This document shows positions 48,931-59,216 of a stretch of DNA of 64,000 nucleotides, piece by piece. Below the pieces are notes generated by a model. That model did no database searches. It saw only the letters and a list, made by a program, of their open reading frames with translations, and was not told where the DNA came from. Every line of letters begins with the position of its first letter. Position 1 is the stretch's first letter. The DNA comes from Defluviicoccus sp046348835. Its GTDB lineage: Bacteria; Pseudomonadota; Alphaproteobacteria; Rhodospirillales; Defluviicoccaceae. The stretch covers positions 823,330-887,329 of the forward strand of contig JAXMDM010000003.1 of NCBI GenBank assembly GCA_046348835.1. Direction: 5' to 3'. The position numbers and the translations under genes were made by a program.

Positions 48931-49281
48931 ATGACCACCGAAAACCCCGTCTTCCGCCGCATCCGCCAGGAGATCGACGAGAACGGCGTCGTCGTCTTCA
49001 TGAAGGGAACGCCGATGTTTCCCCAATGCGGCTTTTCCGCCGCCGTCGTTCAGGCGCTGTCCAACCTGGGGGTCAAGTTCAAGGGCATCGACGTGCTGAC
49101 CGATCCCTCCATCCGCGAGGGGATCAAGCAGTTCTCCAACTGGCCGACGCTGCCGCAGGTCTACGTCAAGGGCGAGTTCGTCGGCGGCTGCGACATCGTT
49201 CGCGAGATGTACGCCTCGGGCGAGCTGCAGCAACTCTTGAAGGACAAGGGCGTCGAGTTCGCCGGCGCCCCCGCCGCGTAA
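48931..49281 (+). CDS. grxD: monothiol glutaredoxin, iron-sulfur cluster carrier
   Basis: A 116-residue Grx4/GrxD-type protein. The CGFS active site (QCGFSAAVV), the MKGTP segment and WPTLPQVYVKGEFVGGCDIV are all present. It carries a glutathione-ligated 2Fe-2S cluster and works with BolA in Fe-S trafficking and iron sensing. It is located behind bolA in the purL operon. ATG is preceded by AAGGAAGG, ten bases upstream. Confidence 0.95.
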   Translation: MTTENPVFRRIRQEIDENGVVVFMKGTPMFPQCGFSAAVVQALSNLGVKFKGIDVLTDPSIREGIKQFSNWPTLPQVYVKGEFVGGCDIVREMYASGELQQLLKDKGVEFAGAPAA

Positions 49282-49286
49282 TCGCT

Positions 49287-49529
49287 TTAGGGGAGATCGT
49301 CGCTACAGCCTAAGATCTCCTCGTCGGAGCGGACGTCAAGGTTGGGCAGCGCGGCGTAGCGGGCGCCGATGCGCATCAGCCGATCCGCCATGGCGGGCGC
49401 CCCGGCTTTCTCTTGCTCCAACTCGGCGCGAAGGGCGTCGGTGATCACCGCCGTAATGGACTTATTCCGCCAGCGGGCCAGTTCGCGCGCCAGTCGATCC
49501 GCCTCGCGGTTCTTGATGCTGAAGGTCAT
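49287..49529 (-). CDS. VapB-like antitoxin without adjacent toxin
   Basis: An 80-residue protein of the Rv0623/PSK transcription-factor family: FSIKNREADRLARELARWRNKSITAVITDALRAELEQE is the DNA-binding helical N-terminus, and the acidic C-terminus (VRSDEEILGCSDDLP) is that of VapB antitoxins, often ending before a VapC gene that overlaps it. Here the next bases downstream on this strand are the end of grxD, and no PIN-domain frame is present. It is therefore an orphan antitoxin or the residue of a broken vapBC pair. Only five bases separate it from the grxD stop. Confidence 0.8.
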   Translation of the reverse strand: MTFSIKNREADRLARELARWRNKSITAVITDALRAELEQEKAGAPAMADRLMRIGARYAALPNLDVRSDEEILGCSDDLP

Positions 49530-49539
49530 GGCAGTTGCT

Positions 49540-50265
49540 TATTGGAGAGGAACAAGAAACTACTGTGGATAACCCACACTAAATCTCTTTAAGAAAATCC
49601 ACATGGCTTTGCAGCCACGCCGCTCTTTCGAGCGTACTGTCCAACAGTTCTGAATTGATCATAAGCGGAGCAATGGTTCCACCTTCGAACTGAGAACCGG
49701 CAAAATCTGCCTGAAGTTCTCTAAACTTTTCCCAGGCATCTTGAGCCAAGCGGAATCTCCCTAGTTCTTTATCGCCTAAAAGAATCTCCAATGATGTGAT
49801 GATATATCTCAATTTGGCATCGGCAACTTTGAAAGCGTCGTACGAATGCTTATTCATTTCGTACTGAGTCAATAGCTCTTTCGTATCTTCCTTCGTAGCA
49901 GCCTTGACCTCTTCCTCTAAACCTTTCTTGTTGTCCTTTCGGCGTGTCGTCTTCGTCATAATGCGCTGTTCTAATCTCTGCAATTCATCGAAGGATGTGC
50001 CACTTTTCTTAAGTCCATCGCTCAAGTCTAGCAGATGCTTCGCTTTTTCGATAGTCGTCAGTTGAGGTCTCTGATCAATGTGTCGTTTGACCACATAGCC
50101 GACTCCACCGAGCGCGGCAGTGGCTAACGCTCCCCAAATTGCTTCGGGGACATTGCCTAGCCAAGCTATAAGCAGATCAACCATTGCTCTGATAAGCGAA
50201 ACACCAGTAGCTGCAGAACCTCAAGACTTAAAAGCTACATTGTGCGGCGCCTCACCCTACTCATA
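49540..50265. other. AT-rich accessory island between grxD and rpsD
   Basis: The 49540-50265 stretch uses ATT, TTA, AAA and TCT codons that neighbours avoid, and its composition is clearly more AT-rich than the rest of the window. It carries one gene (49579-50184) and lies beside the orphan antitoxin gene. No tRNA, terminal repeat or integrase is seen, so the means of entry is unknown. Composition points to recent acquisition. Confidence 0.6.
49579..50184 (-). CDS. membrane-anchored LprI-like (DUF1311) protein in low-GC DNA
   Basis: A 201-residue protein. Residues about 5-33 form an N-terminal membrane segment (LLIAWLGNVPEAIWGALATAALGGVGYVV). Next is a Lys/Glu-rich helical region (about 40-115). 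The last 70 residues have W-KFRELQADFA followed by GGTIAPLMINSELLDSTLERAAWLQ. This matches the DUF1311/LprI pattern (W--YR, GGS--P----, R---L) without the usual cysteines. Lysozyme-inhibitor relatives are exported; here the domain would face the cytoplasm or periplasm depending on topology. Function is unknown. Its codon use is unlike the rest of the window. Confidence 0.7.
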   Translation of the reverse strand: MVDLLIAWLGNVPEAIWGALATAALGGVGYVVKRHIDQRPQLTTIEKAKHLLDLSDGLKKSGTSFDELQRLEQRIMTKTTRRKDNKKGLEEEVKAATKEDTKELLTQYEMNKHSYDAFKVADAKLRYIITSLEILLGDKELGRFRLAQDAWEKFRELQADFAGSQFEGGTIAPLMINSELLDSTLERAAWLQSHVDFLKEI

Positions 50266-50880
50266 TTACCGCGAGTAGAATTCGATGACCAGGTTGGGTT
50301 CCATCTGCACCGGGTAGGGGACGTCGGCGAGTTTGGGGGCGCGGATGAAGGTGCCCTGCAGCTTGTTGGTATCGAGGGTCAGGTATTCCGGGATGTCGCG
50401 CTCGGGCGAGGCCAGCGCCTCGATGACCACCGCCATCTGCTTCGCCTTCTCACCGACGGAAATGACGTCGCCGTCCTTCACCAGATAAGACGGGATGTTG
50501 ACCCGGCGGCCGTTGACGCGGACATGGCCGTGATTGACGAACTGACGGGCGGCGAACACGGTCGACACCAGCTTCATCCGGTAGACGACGGCGTCGAGAC
50601 GGCGCTCGAGGATGCCGATCAGGTTCTCCGAGGTGTCGCCGCGGCGGCGCACGGCCTCGGCGTAGTACTTGCGGAACTGTTTTTCGCTGATGTTGCCGTA
50701 ATAACCCTTCAGCTTCTGCTTCGCCATCAGCTGGGTGCCGAAGTCGGTGGGTTTCTTCCGCCGCTGGCCGTGCTCGCCCGGCCCGTAATCGCGGCTGTTG
50801 AGCGGGCTCTTGGACCGGCCCCAGAGATTGACGCCGAGGCGGCGGTTGATCTTGTACTTCGCTTCGATGCGCTTGGTCAT
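50266..50880 (-). CDS. rpsD: 30S ribosomal protein S4
   Basis: A 204-residue primary 16S rRNA-binding protein. It starts MTKRIEAKYKINRRLG and has the S4 RNA-binding domain at about residues 95-160 (RLDAVVYRMKL, FVNHGHVRVNGRRVNIPSYLV). The ending NLVIEFYSR is the family C-terminus. The ATG at 50880 is chosen from the conserved start. It is a monocistronic gene in the order typical of Alphaproteobacteria, and its neighbour on the island side is low-GC. Confidence 0.97.
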   Translation of the reverse strand: MTKRIEAKYKINRRLGVNLWGRSKSPLNSRDYGPGEHGQRRKKPTDFGTQLMAKQKLKGYYGNISEKQFRKYYAEAVRRRGDTSENLIGILERRLDAVVYRMKLVSTVFAARQFVNHGHVRVNGRRVNIPSYLVKDGDVISVGEKAKQMAVVIEALASPERDIPEYLTLDTNKLQGTFIRAPKLADVPYPVQMEPNLVIEFYSR

Positions 50881-51063
50881 GTCATGTCCATGTTCATTTT
50901 CAGGATTTATTGTTCCGGTAGGTCCGCGCCGCCGACGCGGCAGGACGGGGCGCATCCGCACCCACGTTCCCGGAAGTGCGGGCGATATAGCCGCAACGCC
51001 TGCCTTCTGTCAAATCGCCGTTGGACGGCGGGGCGTGGTCCGCCGGTCGGTCAAAGGGCGGTT

Positions 51064-52425
51064 TCAGCCGATGGCGGACCGGATCTCGGCCCCTATGTGC
51101 CGGGCGTATTCCGGCCAGCCGGTGGGGTGGAACCGCTCGCGGATGCGCTGGCTGCGGCCGGCGAGGAACGCTTCGTCGAAGATGGCCGTTTCCACCAGGG
51201 CGTAGGCCTGGCTGAGTTCGTAGGGATCGAAATAGTCGACCAGATCGCCGCCCACTTCGGGGATAGACGCCTGGTCGGAAGCGATGCACGGCTTGCCGAA
51301 GCCGAGGCTCTCCGCCACGGGCAGGCCATAACCCTCATAGAAACTGGGAAAGACGGTGAAGGCGCATCGTTGGTAGGCCTGGGCGAGAAGAGCGTCGTCG
51401 GCCTCGGCGATCCAGCGGATCTTGCCGCCGAGGAACGCGGCATTGGACAACTCGGAGACGAAGTCGTCGGACTGCCAGCCTTGCTTGCCCAATAGCACCA
51501 GATCCGGCACCGCGTCCGTCGGGTGACGGTCGAGAAGGCGTTTCCACAGGTAAAACAGCAGCCGATGGTTCTTGCGCGGCTCGATGGTGCTAACATAGAG
51601 GGCATAGGGGGATTCCGGCAAAGGGACGGTCGATACTGCCGGCACGGCCCGTGCCGGGCCGGGCGGGGGCCCGGCCTCGACGTCCGCCTCTTTGCCGCCA
51701 TCCTTGTCGGTGAAGGTGGCGGATCGATGGGGCAGGGTATGGGGCAGCGGCACCGCGGCCAGCGGCGGGCAGGTGATGCCCGCGCGCGAGGCGAAGTGCT
51801 CCACGTCCTTTCGGGTATGGTCCGAGGGGGTCAGGATCAGCTTGGCGCGGGTGACGAACGCAAACCAGTGCTCGAAGGTTTGGAAGGTACGGACCTTGCA
51901 CCATTCACGGAATTTGAGCGGGATGACGTCATGGACGATGACCACCACCGGCATCGCCAGCCGCTCGACCGTGGTCTCGAGGAATCGCAGTTTTGCCTGG
52001 TTGGTCACGATTCCGGCATAGAACAGGGCATCGCCGGGGGCGAAGGGCGCCCGTTCGCCCACCAGGCGGCGCCGCAGCGAGCCGATGACGGACTGCCCTT
52101 TGGCCCGCAGCAGGGGCGCGCCACCCAGGCCGACCCGTCCGAGAAGGAGGCGCGTCGCATCGTCCGGCAGGGCAAAGAAGCCTTCGTGCCGCTTGAAGTA
52201 GCAAAAGCGCAACAAAGGGACAGAGCCGGTCTCCGCATCGCCGCCGCGAAAACCCGGTTCACGGAGGAATTCGGTGGCGAGACCGGCCATGACCCGCTGG
52301 ATGCCCGTCAGCGCGCCGCTCCACACGGCCAGATCGGTCAGGTCGAACCACAGGGTCGGGCGCCGGCCGGCGGCGCCGGTGTGTTTGTTGGTCACCATCA
52401 CCTCGACGGGGCGCATCCCCGGCAT
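51064..52425 (-). CDS. GT4-family glycosyltransferase
   Basis: A 453-residue GT-B transferase. N-terminal WFDLTDLAVWSGALTGIQRV is the family start. The sugar-nucleotide region contains STIEPRKNHRLL and TVFPSFYEGYGLPVAESLGFGKPCIASDQASIPEVGG, the EX7E motif of GT4. It transfers a sugar from an activated donor to a polysaccharide or lipid acceptor. It has in-frame ATGs at 52425, 52416 and 52398; I keep the first since no start has a clear ribosome-binding site. It diverges from the glycosyltransferase gene at 52546. The donor and acceptor are unknown. Confidence 0.85.
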   Translation of the reverse strand: MPGMRPVEVMVTNKHTGAAGRRPTLWFDLTDLAVWSGALTGIQRVMAGLATEFLREPGFRGGDAETGSVPLLRFCYFKRHEGFFALPDDATRLLLGRVGLGGAPLLRAKGQSVIGSLRRRLVGERAPFAPGDALFYAGIVTNQAKLRFLETTVERLAMPVVVIVHDVIPLKFREWCKVRTFQTFEHWFAFVTRAKLILTPSDHTRKDVEHFASRAGITCPPLAAVPLPHTLPHRSATFTDKDGGKEADVEAGPPPGPARAVPAVSTVPLPESPYALYVSTIEPRKNHRLLFYLWKRLLDRHPTDAVPDLVLLGKQGWQSDDFVSELSNAAFLGGKIRWIAEADDALLAQAYQRCAFTVFPSFYEGYGLPVAESLGFGKPCIASDQASIPEVGGDLVDYFDPYELSQAYALVETAIFDEAFLAGRSQRIRERFHPTGWPEYARHIGAEIRSAIG

Positions 52426-52545
52426 TATGGGTTACGGACCGCCGGCCCCCGACGGTCGGGCGGCATACGTCGCAGAACGGGCGGCGGCGGTTGCCCACCC
52501 CGGCGGGTTTCCCTTGCCCCGCCGGCGCCGACCGAGGAGATAGCC

Positions 52546-53616
52546 TTGCGGATCATGGCCCGCCCCGCATTCAAGAACCGAACCCGCAACCCCTACAACG
52601 ATCTTCTCTACACCGCCATCCGCGAGGAAGGAGCCGAGGTCCGGGAGTATGCCTCGTGGCCGCTGCTTCTCTCGCACTGGGACATCTTGCATATCCATTG
52701 GCCGGAAAGCCTGCTGGAGACCAAGTCGTGGCTGCATGCCCGCTGGTCCGAGCTCAAGTTCCGCCGCCTCCTCGATCAGGCACGGCGCAAGGGGACCCGA
52801 ATCGTCTGGACCGTTCACGATCTGAAACCGCACGACCTTGTGTTCCCCGATCTGGAACGCCGCTTCTGGCACGCCGTTCTCGATCGCGTCGACGGGGTCA
52901 TCGGCCTCACCCAGACCGGCCTCGATCTGGCCCATGAGCGTTTCCCGCACCTGGCGTCCCTGCCGTCGTTCGTCATCCCGCACGGTCACTATCGGGACCG
53001 CTACCCCAACCGCATCGACAAGGCCGAGGCGCGGCGGCGGCTGGGGGTCGGCAACGATGCCACGGTTGTCACTTATTTCGGGCAGATCAGGCCTTATAAA
53101 AACGTGCCTCGCCTGATCGCCGCGGTGCGGTCGCTGGAGAAGCCGGTTACGCTGTTTGTTTGCGGGCGGCTCAGCAAGCGCGTGGACATGGCCGACGAGT
53201 TGGCGCGAGCGGCGGGCGGCGATCCGCGAATCCACCTCGAAACCCGCTTCATTGCCGACGAGGATGTCCAACTCTTTCTGAACGCCGCCGATCTGCTAGT
53301 ATTTCCCTATCGGGATATCCTTAATTCCGGGAGCGCTTTGTTGGGACTGTCGTTCGACCGACCCGTGCTGGTACCGAAGCTGGGAGCAATGGGGGAATTG
53401 CAGCAGGCGGTCGGAGCAGACTGGGTGCGCACCTATGAAGGTCAGCTTGACGCCGCGGTGGTTGCCTCCGCTTTGGAGTGGGCGGTGACGGCGCCGGCGC
53501 GCGGTGCGGCCCCTCTCGAGCCGTTCTCCTGGAAAGCGATCGCCCGGAAGACGCTGACGGCCTATAGCGAAATCGGCCGAGAGCGTTCGTCCGCTCACCG
53601 GATGCAGATGGTATGA
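52546..53616 (+). CDS. glycosyltransferase (GT4-like, small)
   Basis: A 356-residue GT-B protein. I start it at TTG 52546 because GAGGAG lies six bases before it and the resulting (M)RIMARPAFKNRTRNPYNDLLYTA is the correct first strand and loop of this family; the ATG three codons later is the conservative alternative. Its C-terminal half has FGQIRPYKN and DLLVFPYRDILNSGSALLGLSFDRPVL. It resembles mannosyl/glucosyltransferases of exopolysaccharide clusters. The next gene starts on its stop codon (ATGA), so the two are coupled. Substrates are unknown. Confidence 0.82.
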   Translation: MRIMARPAFKNRTRNPYNDLLYTAIREEGAEVREYASWPLLLSHWDILHIHWPESLLETKSWLHARWSELKFRRLLDQARRKGTRIVWTVHDLKPHDLVFPDLERRFWHAVLDRVDGVIGLTQTGLDLAHERFPHLASLPSFVIPHGHYRDRYPNRIDKAEARRRLGVGNDATVVTYFGQIRPYKNVPRLIAAVRSLEKPVTLFVCGRLSKRVDMADELARAAGGDPRIHLETRFIADEDVQLFLNAADLLVFPYRDILNSGSALLGLSFDRPVLVPKLGAMGELQQAVGADWVRTYEGQLDAAVVASALEWAVTAPARGAAPLEPFSWKAIARKTLTAYSEIGRERSSAHRMQMV

Positions 53617-54572
53617 ACGATGTGGGCGACGCGCCGAAAGAGCCGCTCGATGACGCCAAAGGGCGCGTCGAAGGCCACCCGGTGTCCAGTTTCATCCCCG
53701 CCGCCTCCCCGGCGTCGGTAAGACGCAGCTTCGCCGCCGTCACCACTTGCCACGGCGAGGGCTGGCGCCTCTACGGCCGTGACATGGTCGAGAGCTTTCT
53801 CCGCCACTGGCCGCGCACCGTCAGCCTCTACCTCTACGCCGAGGGATTCGAGCCCGACCTGTCCGATCCGCGGCTGATCTCGCTCGACCTGCTGCGCGAA
53901 TGCCCCGAGCTGGTCGCCTTCAAGGAGCACCATCGCAACAATCCCACCGCCCACGGCCTGCAGGCACGCCCGCATTGGGAGGTGAAGGTACGCATCCGCA
54001 ATCCGCTGTTCCGCGTTCGCAACGTCGAGGATTGGGGCGTGGGCTATCGCTGGGACGCGGTTCGCTTCAGCCACAAGCCGTTCGCCATCTTCGACGCCGC
54101 GCGCCGCGCCGACACCGACGTGTTATTCTGGATCGACGCCGATATCCGTGTCTTCGCCGATGTGCCGCTCGGCTTCCTCGAGGAGGTGATGCCGCCCGAC
54201 TGCTTCATCAGCTACCTGCGGCGGCCGCGATTCTCCGAGTGCGGGTTCGTCGGCTACAACCTGCGTCACCCGGCGACCCGCGTGTTCCTTACCGAGTTTG
54301 AACGGCTGTACACGTCACACGCGCTGTTCAAGGAGCGCGAGTACCATGATTCGTTTTTGTTCGATGTCATTCGCCGGCGGGTGGAGCGGCGCGGCTCGGT
54401 CAGTTACGATATCGGCCAAGGAATCGGCAACGAAGGCGGCCACGTTTTCGTTAACTCCCCCCTCGGCCGCTTCATGGACCACATGAAAGGCGAGCGGAAG
54501 GCCGAAGGCCGCAGCCGGGACAGCGACCTGATCGTCTCACGCGACGAGGACTACTGGCACAACGGCTCCTGA
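53613..54572 (+). CDS. GT-A-like putative glycosyltransferase
   Basis: A 319-residue protein. VLFWIDADIRVF (about residue 170) has the DXD-like metal site of GT-A transferases. SECGFVGYNLRHPATRVFLTEF and EYHDSFLFDVI follow, resembling proteins annotated as nucleotide-diphosphosugar transferases of unknown acceptor. Its start overlaps the stop of the preceding glycosyltransferase (ATGA). N-terminal about 35 residues are hydrophilic and not conserved. The operon partner suggests action on the same glycan. A weak GTCGGG/CCCGAC inverted repeat (54574-54603) follows the stop. Confidence 0.7.
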   Translation: MNDVGDAPKEPLDDAKGRVEGHPVSSFIPAASPASVRRSFAAVTTCHGEGWRLYGRDMVESFLRHWPRTVSLYLYAEGFEPDLSDPRLISLDLLRECPELVAFKEHHRNNPTAHGLQARPHWEVKVRIRNPLFRVRNVEDWGVGYRWDAVRFSHKPFAIFDAARRADTDVLFWIDADIRVFADVPLGFLEEVMPPDCFISYLRRPRFSECGFVGYNLRHPATRVFLTEFERLYTSHALFKEREYHDSFLFDVIRRRVERRGSVSYDIGQGIGNEGGHVFVNSPLGRFMDHMKGERKAEGRSRDSDLIVSRDEDYWHNGS

Positions 54573-54844
54573 CGTCGGGCGAGGGCCGGATCGGGGTCCC
54601 GACCGCCATCTTTCGTCTCCCTTTCTCGCCCTCTTTCTGCTTTAAGACGGAGGCAAAGGATGATGCTGTGGTCCTCTCCTTGCATCGTCCTGGGTTCCGG
54701 TTGCGGGAGCCGGGGAAAACATCGCCAAGGGGCGGGGCGCCAAAAGCCGGTGGACCGGAGTCGCCACCCTCATGCGCAGCGGTGGGCAGCCGTCTCGCTT
54801 CCTGGACAATTTGTCCCTGCGCTCCGAGGAGAGACGCCGCCGGC

Positions 54845-55759
54845 ATGTCCTACTTTCTTCAGCAGCTGATCAACGGCCTCACTCTCGGTTCCATCTACGG
54901 GTTGATCGCCCTCGGCTATACGATGGTCTACGGCATCATCGGGATGATCAATTTCGCCCATGGCGAGATCTTCATGATCGGAGCCTTCGTGGCGTTGATC
55001 ACCTTCCTGTTCATCGGCTCGCTCGGCATCACCTGGGTGCCGCTCGCCATCCTGATCGTCCTCTTGTCGGCGATGCTGTTCACCGCGGTGTACGGGTGGA
55101 CGCTGGAGCGGATCGCCTACCGACCTCTGCGCCAGGCGCCACGGCTGGCGCCGCTGATCTCGGCGATCGGGATGTCGATTTTCCTGCAGAACTACGTGCA
55201 GATCCTGCAGGGGCCCCGGACCAAATCGCTGCCGCCGGTGCTCGAAGGGGGCATCGTCCTCACCGACCCCTCGGAGTTCGTCGTTCGCATCAGCTACATG
55301 GAGATCATGACCGTCGTTACCACCGTCGTCTTGATGGTGGTCTTCTCCTGGATCATCGGCCGCACCTCCATCGGCCGCGCCCAGCGCGCCTGTCAGCAGG
55401 ACCGGACGATGGCGGCGCTGGTCGGGATCAACGTCGATCGGACGATCTCGATCACCTTCGTCATCGGTGCCGCCCTCGCCGCCGTGGCCGGGATGATGTT
55501 CACCTTCCGCTACGGCGTCATCGACTTCTTCATCGGCTTTCTCGCCGGGATCAAGGCGTTCACCGCGGCGGTCTTGGGCGGCATCGGCTCGTTGCCCGGC
55601 GCCATGCTGGGCGGGCTCCTGATCGGCATGATCGAGGTGTTCTGGTCCGCGTACTTTACCATCGAATACAAGGACGTGGCGGCATTCGCCATCCTCATCC
55701 TGGTGCTGATTTTCCGACCCACCGGCCTGCTTGGTCGTCCGGAAATCGAGAAAGTGTGA
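54845..55759 (+). CDS. livH: branched-chain amino acid ABC transporter permease LivH
   Basis: A 304-residue inner-membrane permease with about eight hydrophobic helices. INGLTLGSIYGLIALGYTMVYGIIGMINFAHGE is the family N-terminus and GIKAFTAAVLGGIGSLPGAMLGG the conserved cytoplasmic loop. It pairs with LivM to form the channel. The ATG at 54845 is right; a longer open frame upstream is not protein-like. It is the first gene of a five-gene liv cluster with short overlaps. The substrate is inferred from the family and could include other amides or amino acids. Confidence 0.93.
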   Translation: MSYFLQQLINGLTLGSIYGLIALGYTMVYGIIGMINFAHGEIFMIGAFVALITFLFIGSLGITWVPLAILIVLLSAMLFTAVYGWTLERIAYRPLRQAPRLAPLISAIGMSIFLQNYVQILQGPRTKSLPPVLEGGIVLTDPSEFVVRISYMEIMTVVTTVVLMVVFSWIIGRTSIGRAQRACQQDRTMAALVGINVDRTISITFVIGAALAAVAGMMFTFRYGVIDFFIGFLAGIKAFTAAVLGGIGSLPGAMLGGLLIGMIEVFWSAYFTIEYKDVAAFAILILVLIFRPTGLLGRPEIEKV

Positions 55760-55760
55760 G

Positions 55761-57100
55761 ATGGCCGGCCTCGTCTATCCATTCAAGGAAGCGCTGCTCG
55801 CCGCCTTCGTCGCGCTGCTTCTGGCCGTGCCGCTGGTGGGCTTTCAAACCGTCCAGCCGCTAAGCGGCGCCGGGCTCGAGCTGCATACGCGATGGCCCTG
55901 GGTGGCGATCGCCGTCGCCGCCGTCTTCGCCGGCCGCTTCATCATCGCCGCGGTGCTCGAGCGGCGCCGTTCGCGGGCGCCGATACTCGCCACCCCCGAG
56001 CAGGACGCGGGGAGCCGCTACAAGAAGCTCCACTTGGAGGGCGGCCGTGCGCGCGTGCTTCGTCGCGGCGTGCAGGTGCTGGCGCTGGCTGCCGCCCTCT
56101 CGGTTCCGTTCTGGGCCAACCGCTACGTCCTCGATGTGGGCATCCTCGTCGTCACCTATGTCATGCTCGGCTGGGGGTTGAACATCGTCGTCGGCTTGGC
56201 GGGGCTGCTCGACCTCGGCTACGTCGCATTCTATGCCGTCGGCGCCTACAGCTTCGCCCTCCTGGCGACGCACTTCGACCTCGGCTTCTGGGTATGCCTG
56301 CCGATCGCCGGCATGCTCGCCGCCACGTTCGGTCTGGTGCTGGGATTTCCGGTGCTGCGCCTCCGCGGCGACTACCTCGCCATCGTCACGCTCGGCTTCG
56401 GCGAGATGATCCGCATCGTTCTGATCAACTGGTACGCCCTGACCCGCGGTCCCGATGGCATCGGCAACATTCCGCGGCCGAGCTTTTTCGGCCTGCCGTT
56501 CGCCGCGTCGTCGGCCGACGGGCCCACCTTTGGCAGCTTTTTCAACATCGCCTACTCGCCCGCCCACCGTCAGATCTTTCTCTTCTATCTCATCCTCGCC
56601 ATGGCGCTTCTGACCAATGCCTTCACCTTGCGCATGCGCCGGCTGCCCATCGGCCGCGCCTGGGAGGCGTTGCGCGAGGACGAGATCGCCTGCCGCTCCC
56701 TCGGCATCAATCCCACCAACACCAAGCTCACCGCCTTCGCCATCGGCGCCATGTTCGGCGGTTTTGCCGGCTGCTTCTTCGCCACCCGCCAGGGGTTCAT
56801 CTCGCCGGAAAGCTTTTCCTTCATCGAATCCGCGATCATCCTCGCCATCGTCGTGCTGGGCGGCATGGGCAGCCAGATCGGGGTCGTCATCGCCGCCGTG
56901 GTCCTCATCGGCGGTCCGGAGCTGGTGCGCGGCCTCGATGAGTTCCGCATGCTGGCGTTCGGCGGCCTGATGGTGGTGATCATGGTGCTGCGGCCGACCG
57001 GACTGGTGGGGTTTCGTCAGCCGACCATCCGCATGGGCGACCGATTACCGCCGCCGGAGGCCACGGTGCTGGCGGGATCGGCGGGCGAAAAGGCTTCGGG

Positions 57101-57104
<4 letters not shown>
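55761..57104 (+). CDS. livM: branched-chain amino acid ABC transporter permease LivM
   Basis: A 447-residue permease. It is extended at the N-terminus by two helices plus an Arg-rich loop (about residues 1-90), and then has the core: LGWGLNIVVGLAGLLDLGYVAFYAVGAYSFAL and GYLAIVTLGFGE-like RGDYLAIVTLGFGEMIRIVL, then SLGINPTNTKLTAFAIGAMFGGFAGCFFA. It starts one base after the livH stop at ATG 55761. The C-terminus is a hydrophilic tail. Its stop overlaps livG (ATGA), so translation is coupled. Confidence 0.93.
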
Positions 57105-58017
<913 letters not shown>

Positions 58018-58021
<4 letters not shown>

Positions 58022-58764
58022 GCCCGCCCATGCGCCCCTCCGGCGCCGATCCGCTGCTGGAGATCGTCGGTGTGCATGCCGCCTACGGGAGCGTCAAGGC
58101 GTTGCGCGGCGTCTCCATCACCGTCGGTCGCGGCGAGATCGTCACCCTGATCGGGGCCAACGGCGCCGGCAAGACGACCATCTTGATGACGATCTGCGGC
58201 CAGCCGCGTCCCACCCACGGCCGCGTCGCTTTCGATGGTCACGACATCACCCGGATGCCCACCGACCGGATCATCGCCGCCGGCATCGCCCATGCGCCGG
58301 AGGGCCGGCGCATCTTCCCGCGGATGACGGTACTCGAGAATCTGAAGATCGGTGCCACCGCCGCCCCGGCGGACACCTTCGAAGCCGACCTCGCCCGGGT
58401 TTACGGTCTGTTTCCGCTGCTGGAGGAGCGCTCCGGCCAGCGCGGCGGAACGCTGTCGGGGGGCGAGCAGCAGATGCTGGCCATCGGCCGCGCGCTGATG
58501 AGCAGGCCGCGACTCCTTCTCCTCGACGAACCGTCACTCGGCCTGGCACCGATGATGGTCAGGCAAATCTTCCGTATCATCAAGGAAATCAACGAGAAAG
58601 AGGGCGTCACGGTGTTTCTCGTCGAGCAGAACGCCCACCATGCGCTGCGCATAGCCAACCGCGGCTATGTCCTCGTCAACGGCCAGGTCAGCCTCACCGG
58701 CGCCGCCGCCGACCTTCTCGATAACGAGGACGTACGGGCGGCGTACCTGGAGGGGGAGGTATGA
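58018..58764 (+). CDS. livF: branched-chain amino acid ABC transporter ATP-binding protein LivF
   Basis: A 248-residue ATPase. It has Walker A GANGAGKTT, signature TLSGGEQQMLAIGRAL, Walker B LLLLDEPSLGLAP and VFLVEQNAHHAL, all typical of LivF. It starts inside the livG stop (ATGA) and its own stop overlaps the next gene (ATGA). With LivG it would energise LivHM. Confidence 0.95.
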
Positions 58765-59153
58765 CCGACGCCGGCGTGCTGACCGGCATCGTCGGCCCGT
58801 CGCTTGCCGCCTTCCTGGGGGTGGTGGTGGTGCTGGGCGGCGGCACCGCATGGATTACCGGTCAAGCGCTGGCGGCCAATTGGCGGCCGCTGTGGCAAGT
58901 GATCGTGTACTGTCTGTTGCTGGCGGCGGCCGCACGTTTTCTTTTATTTGCTCTATTCGGGGGAATTCTGGTTTCGCTTCCGGGTTACGTCGTGACGTCC
59001 CTGGTCATGCTCTTCTTCGGCATCGTATCCTTCAGGAGCAACCGCGCACGAAAGATGGTCGGCCAGTATCCGTGGCTGTATCAACGTCGGGGCTTGTTCG
59101 GCTGGTCCGAGCGCCCACCGGAGTCGCCCGATGTACCCATGCCTCCCGGCTAA
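58761..59153 (+). CDS. small membrane protein in the liv operon
   Basis: A 130-residue protein with three hydrophobic stretches (about 12-35, 45-70, 74-90), a basic loop and a Pro-rich tail. It starts on the livF stop codon (ATGA). Small membrane proteins at this position are common in alphaproteobacterial liv operons; the role is unknown, but close coupling suggests it is part of, or regulates, the transporter. The 63 bases to livK hold its ribosome-binding site. Confidence 0.75.
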   Translation: MTDAGVLTGIVGPSLAAFLGVVVVLGGGTAWITGQALAANWRPLWQVIVYCLLLAAAARFLLFALFGGILVSLPGYVVTSLVMLFFGIVSFRSNRARKMVGQYPWLYQRRGLFGWSERPPESPDVPMPPG

Positions 59154-59216
59154 CCGTCCTGTCATCGCCGCCACGCGGGGGCTGCACCACGAGAGTCCAT
59201 CAGAAGGAGACGATCC

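Noticed and set aside
49282..49290. Searched for a VapC toxin next to the VapB-like gene
   Set aside because: Only five bases separate the antitoxin stop from grxD and no PIN-domain frame is found on either side.
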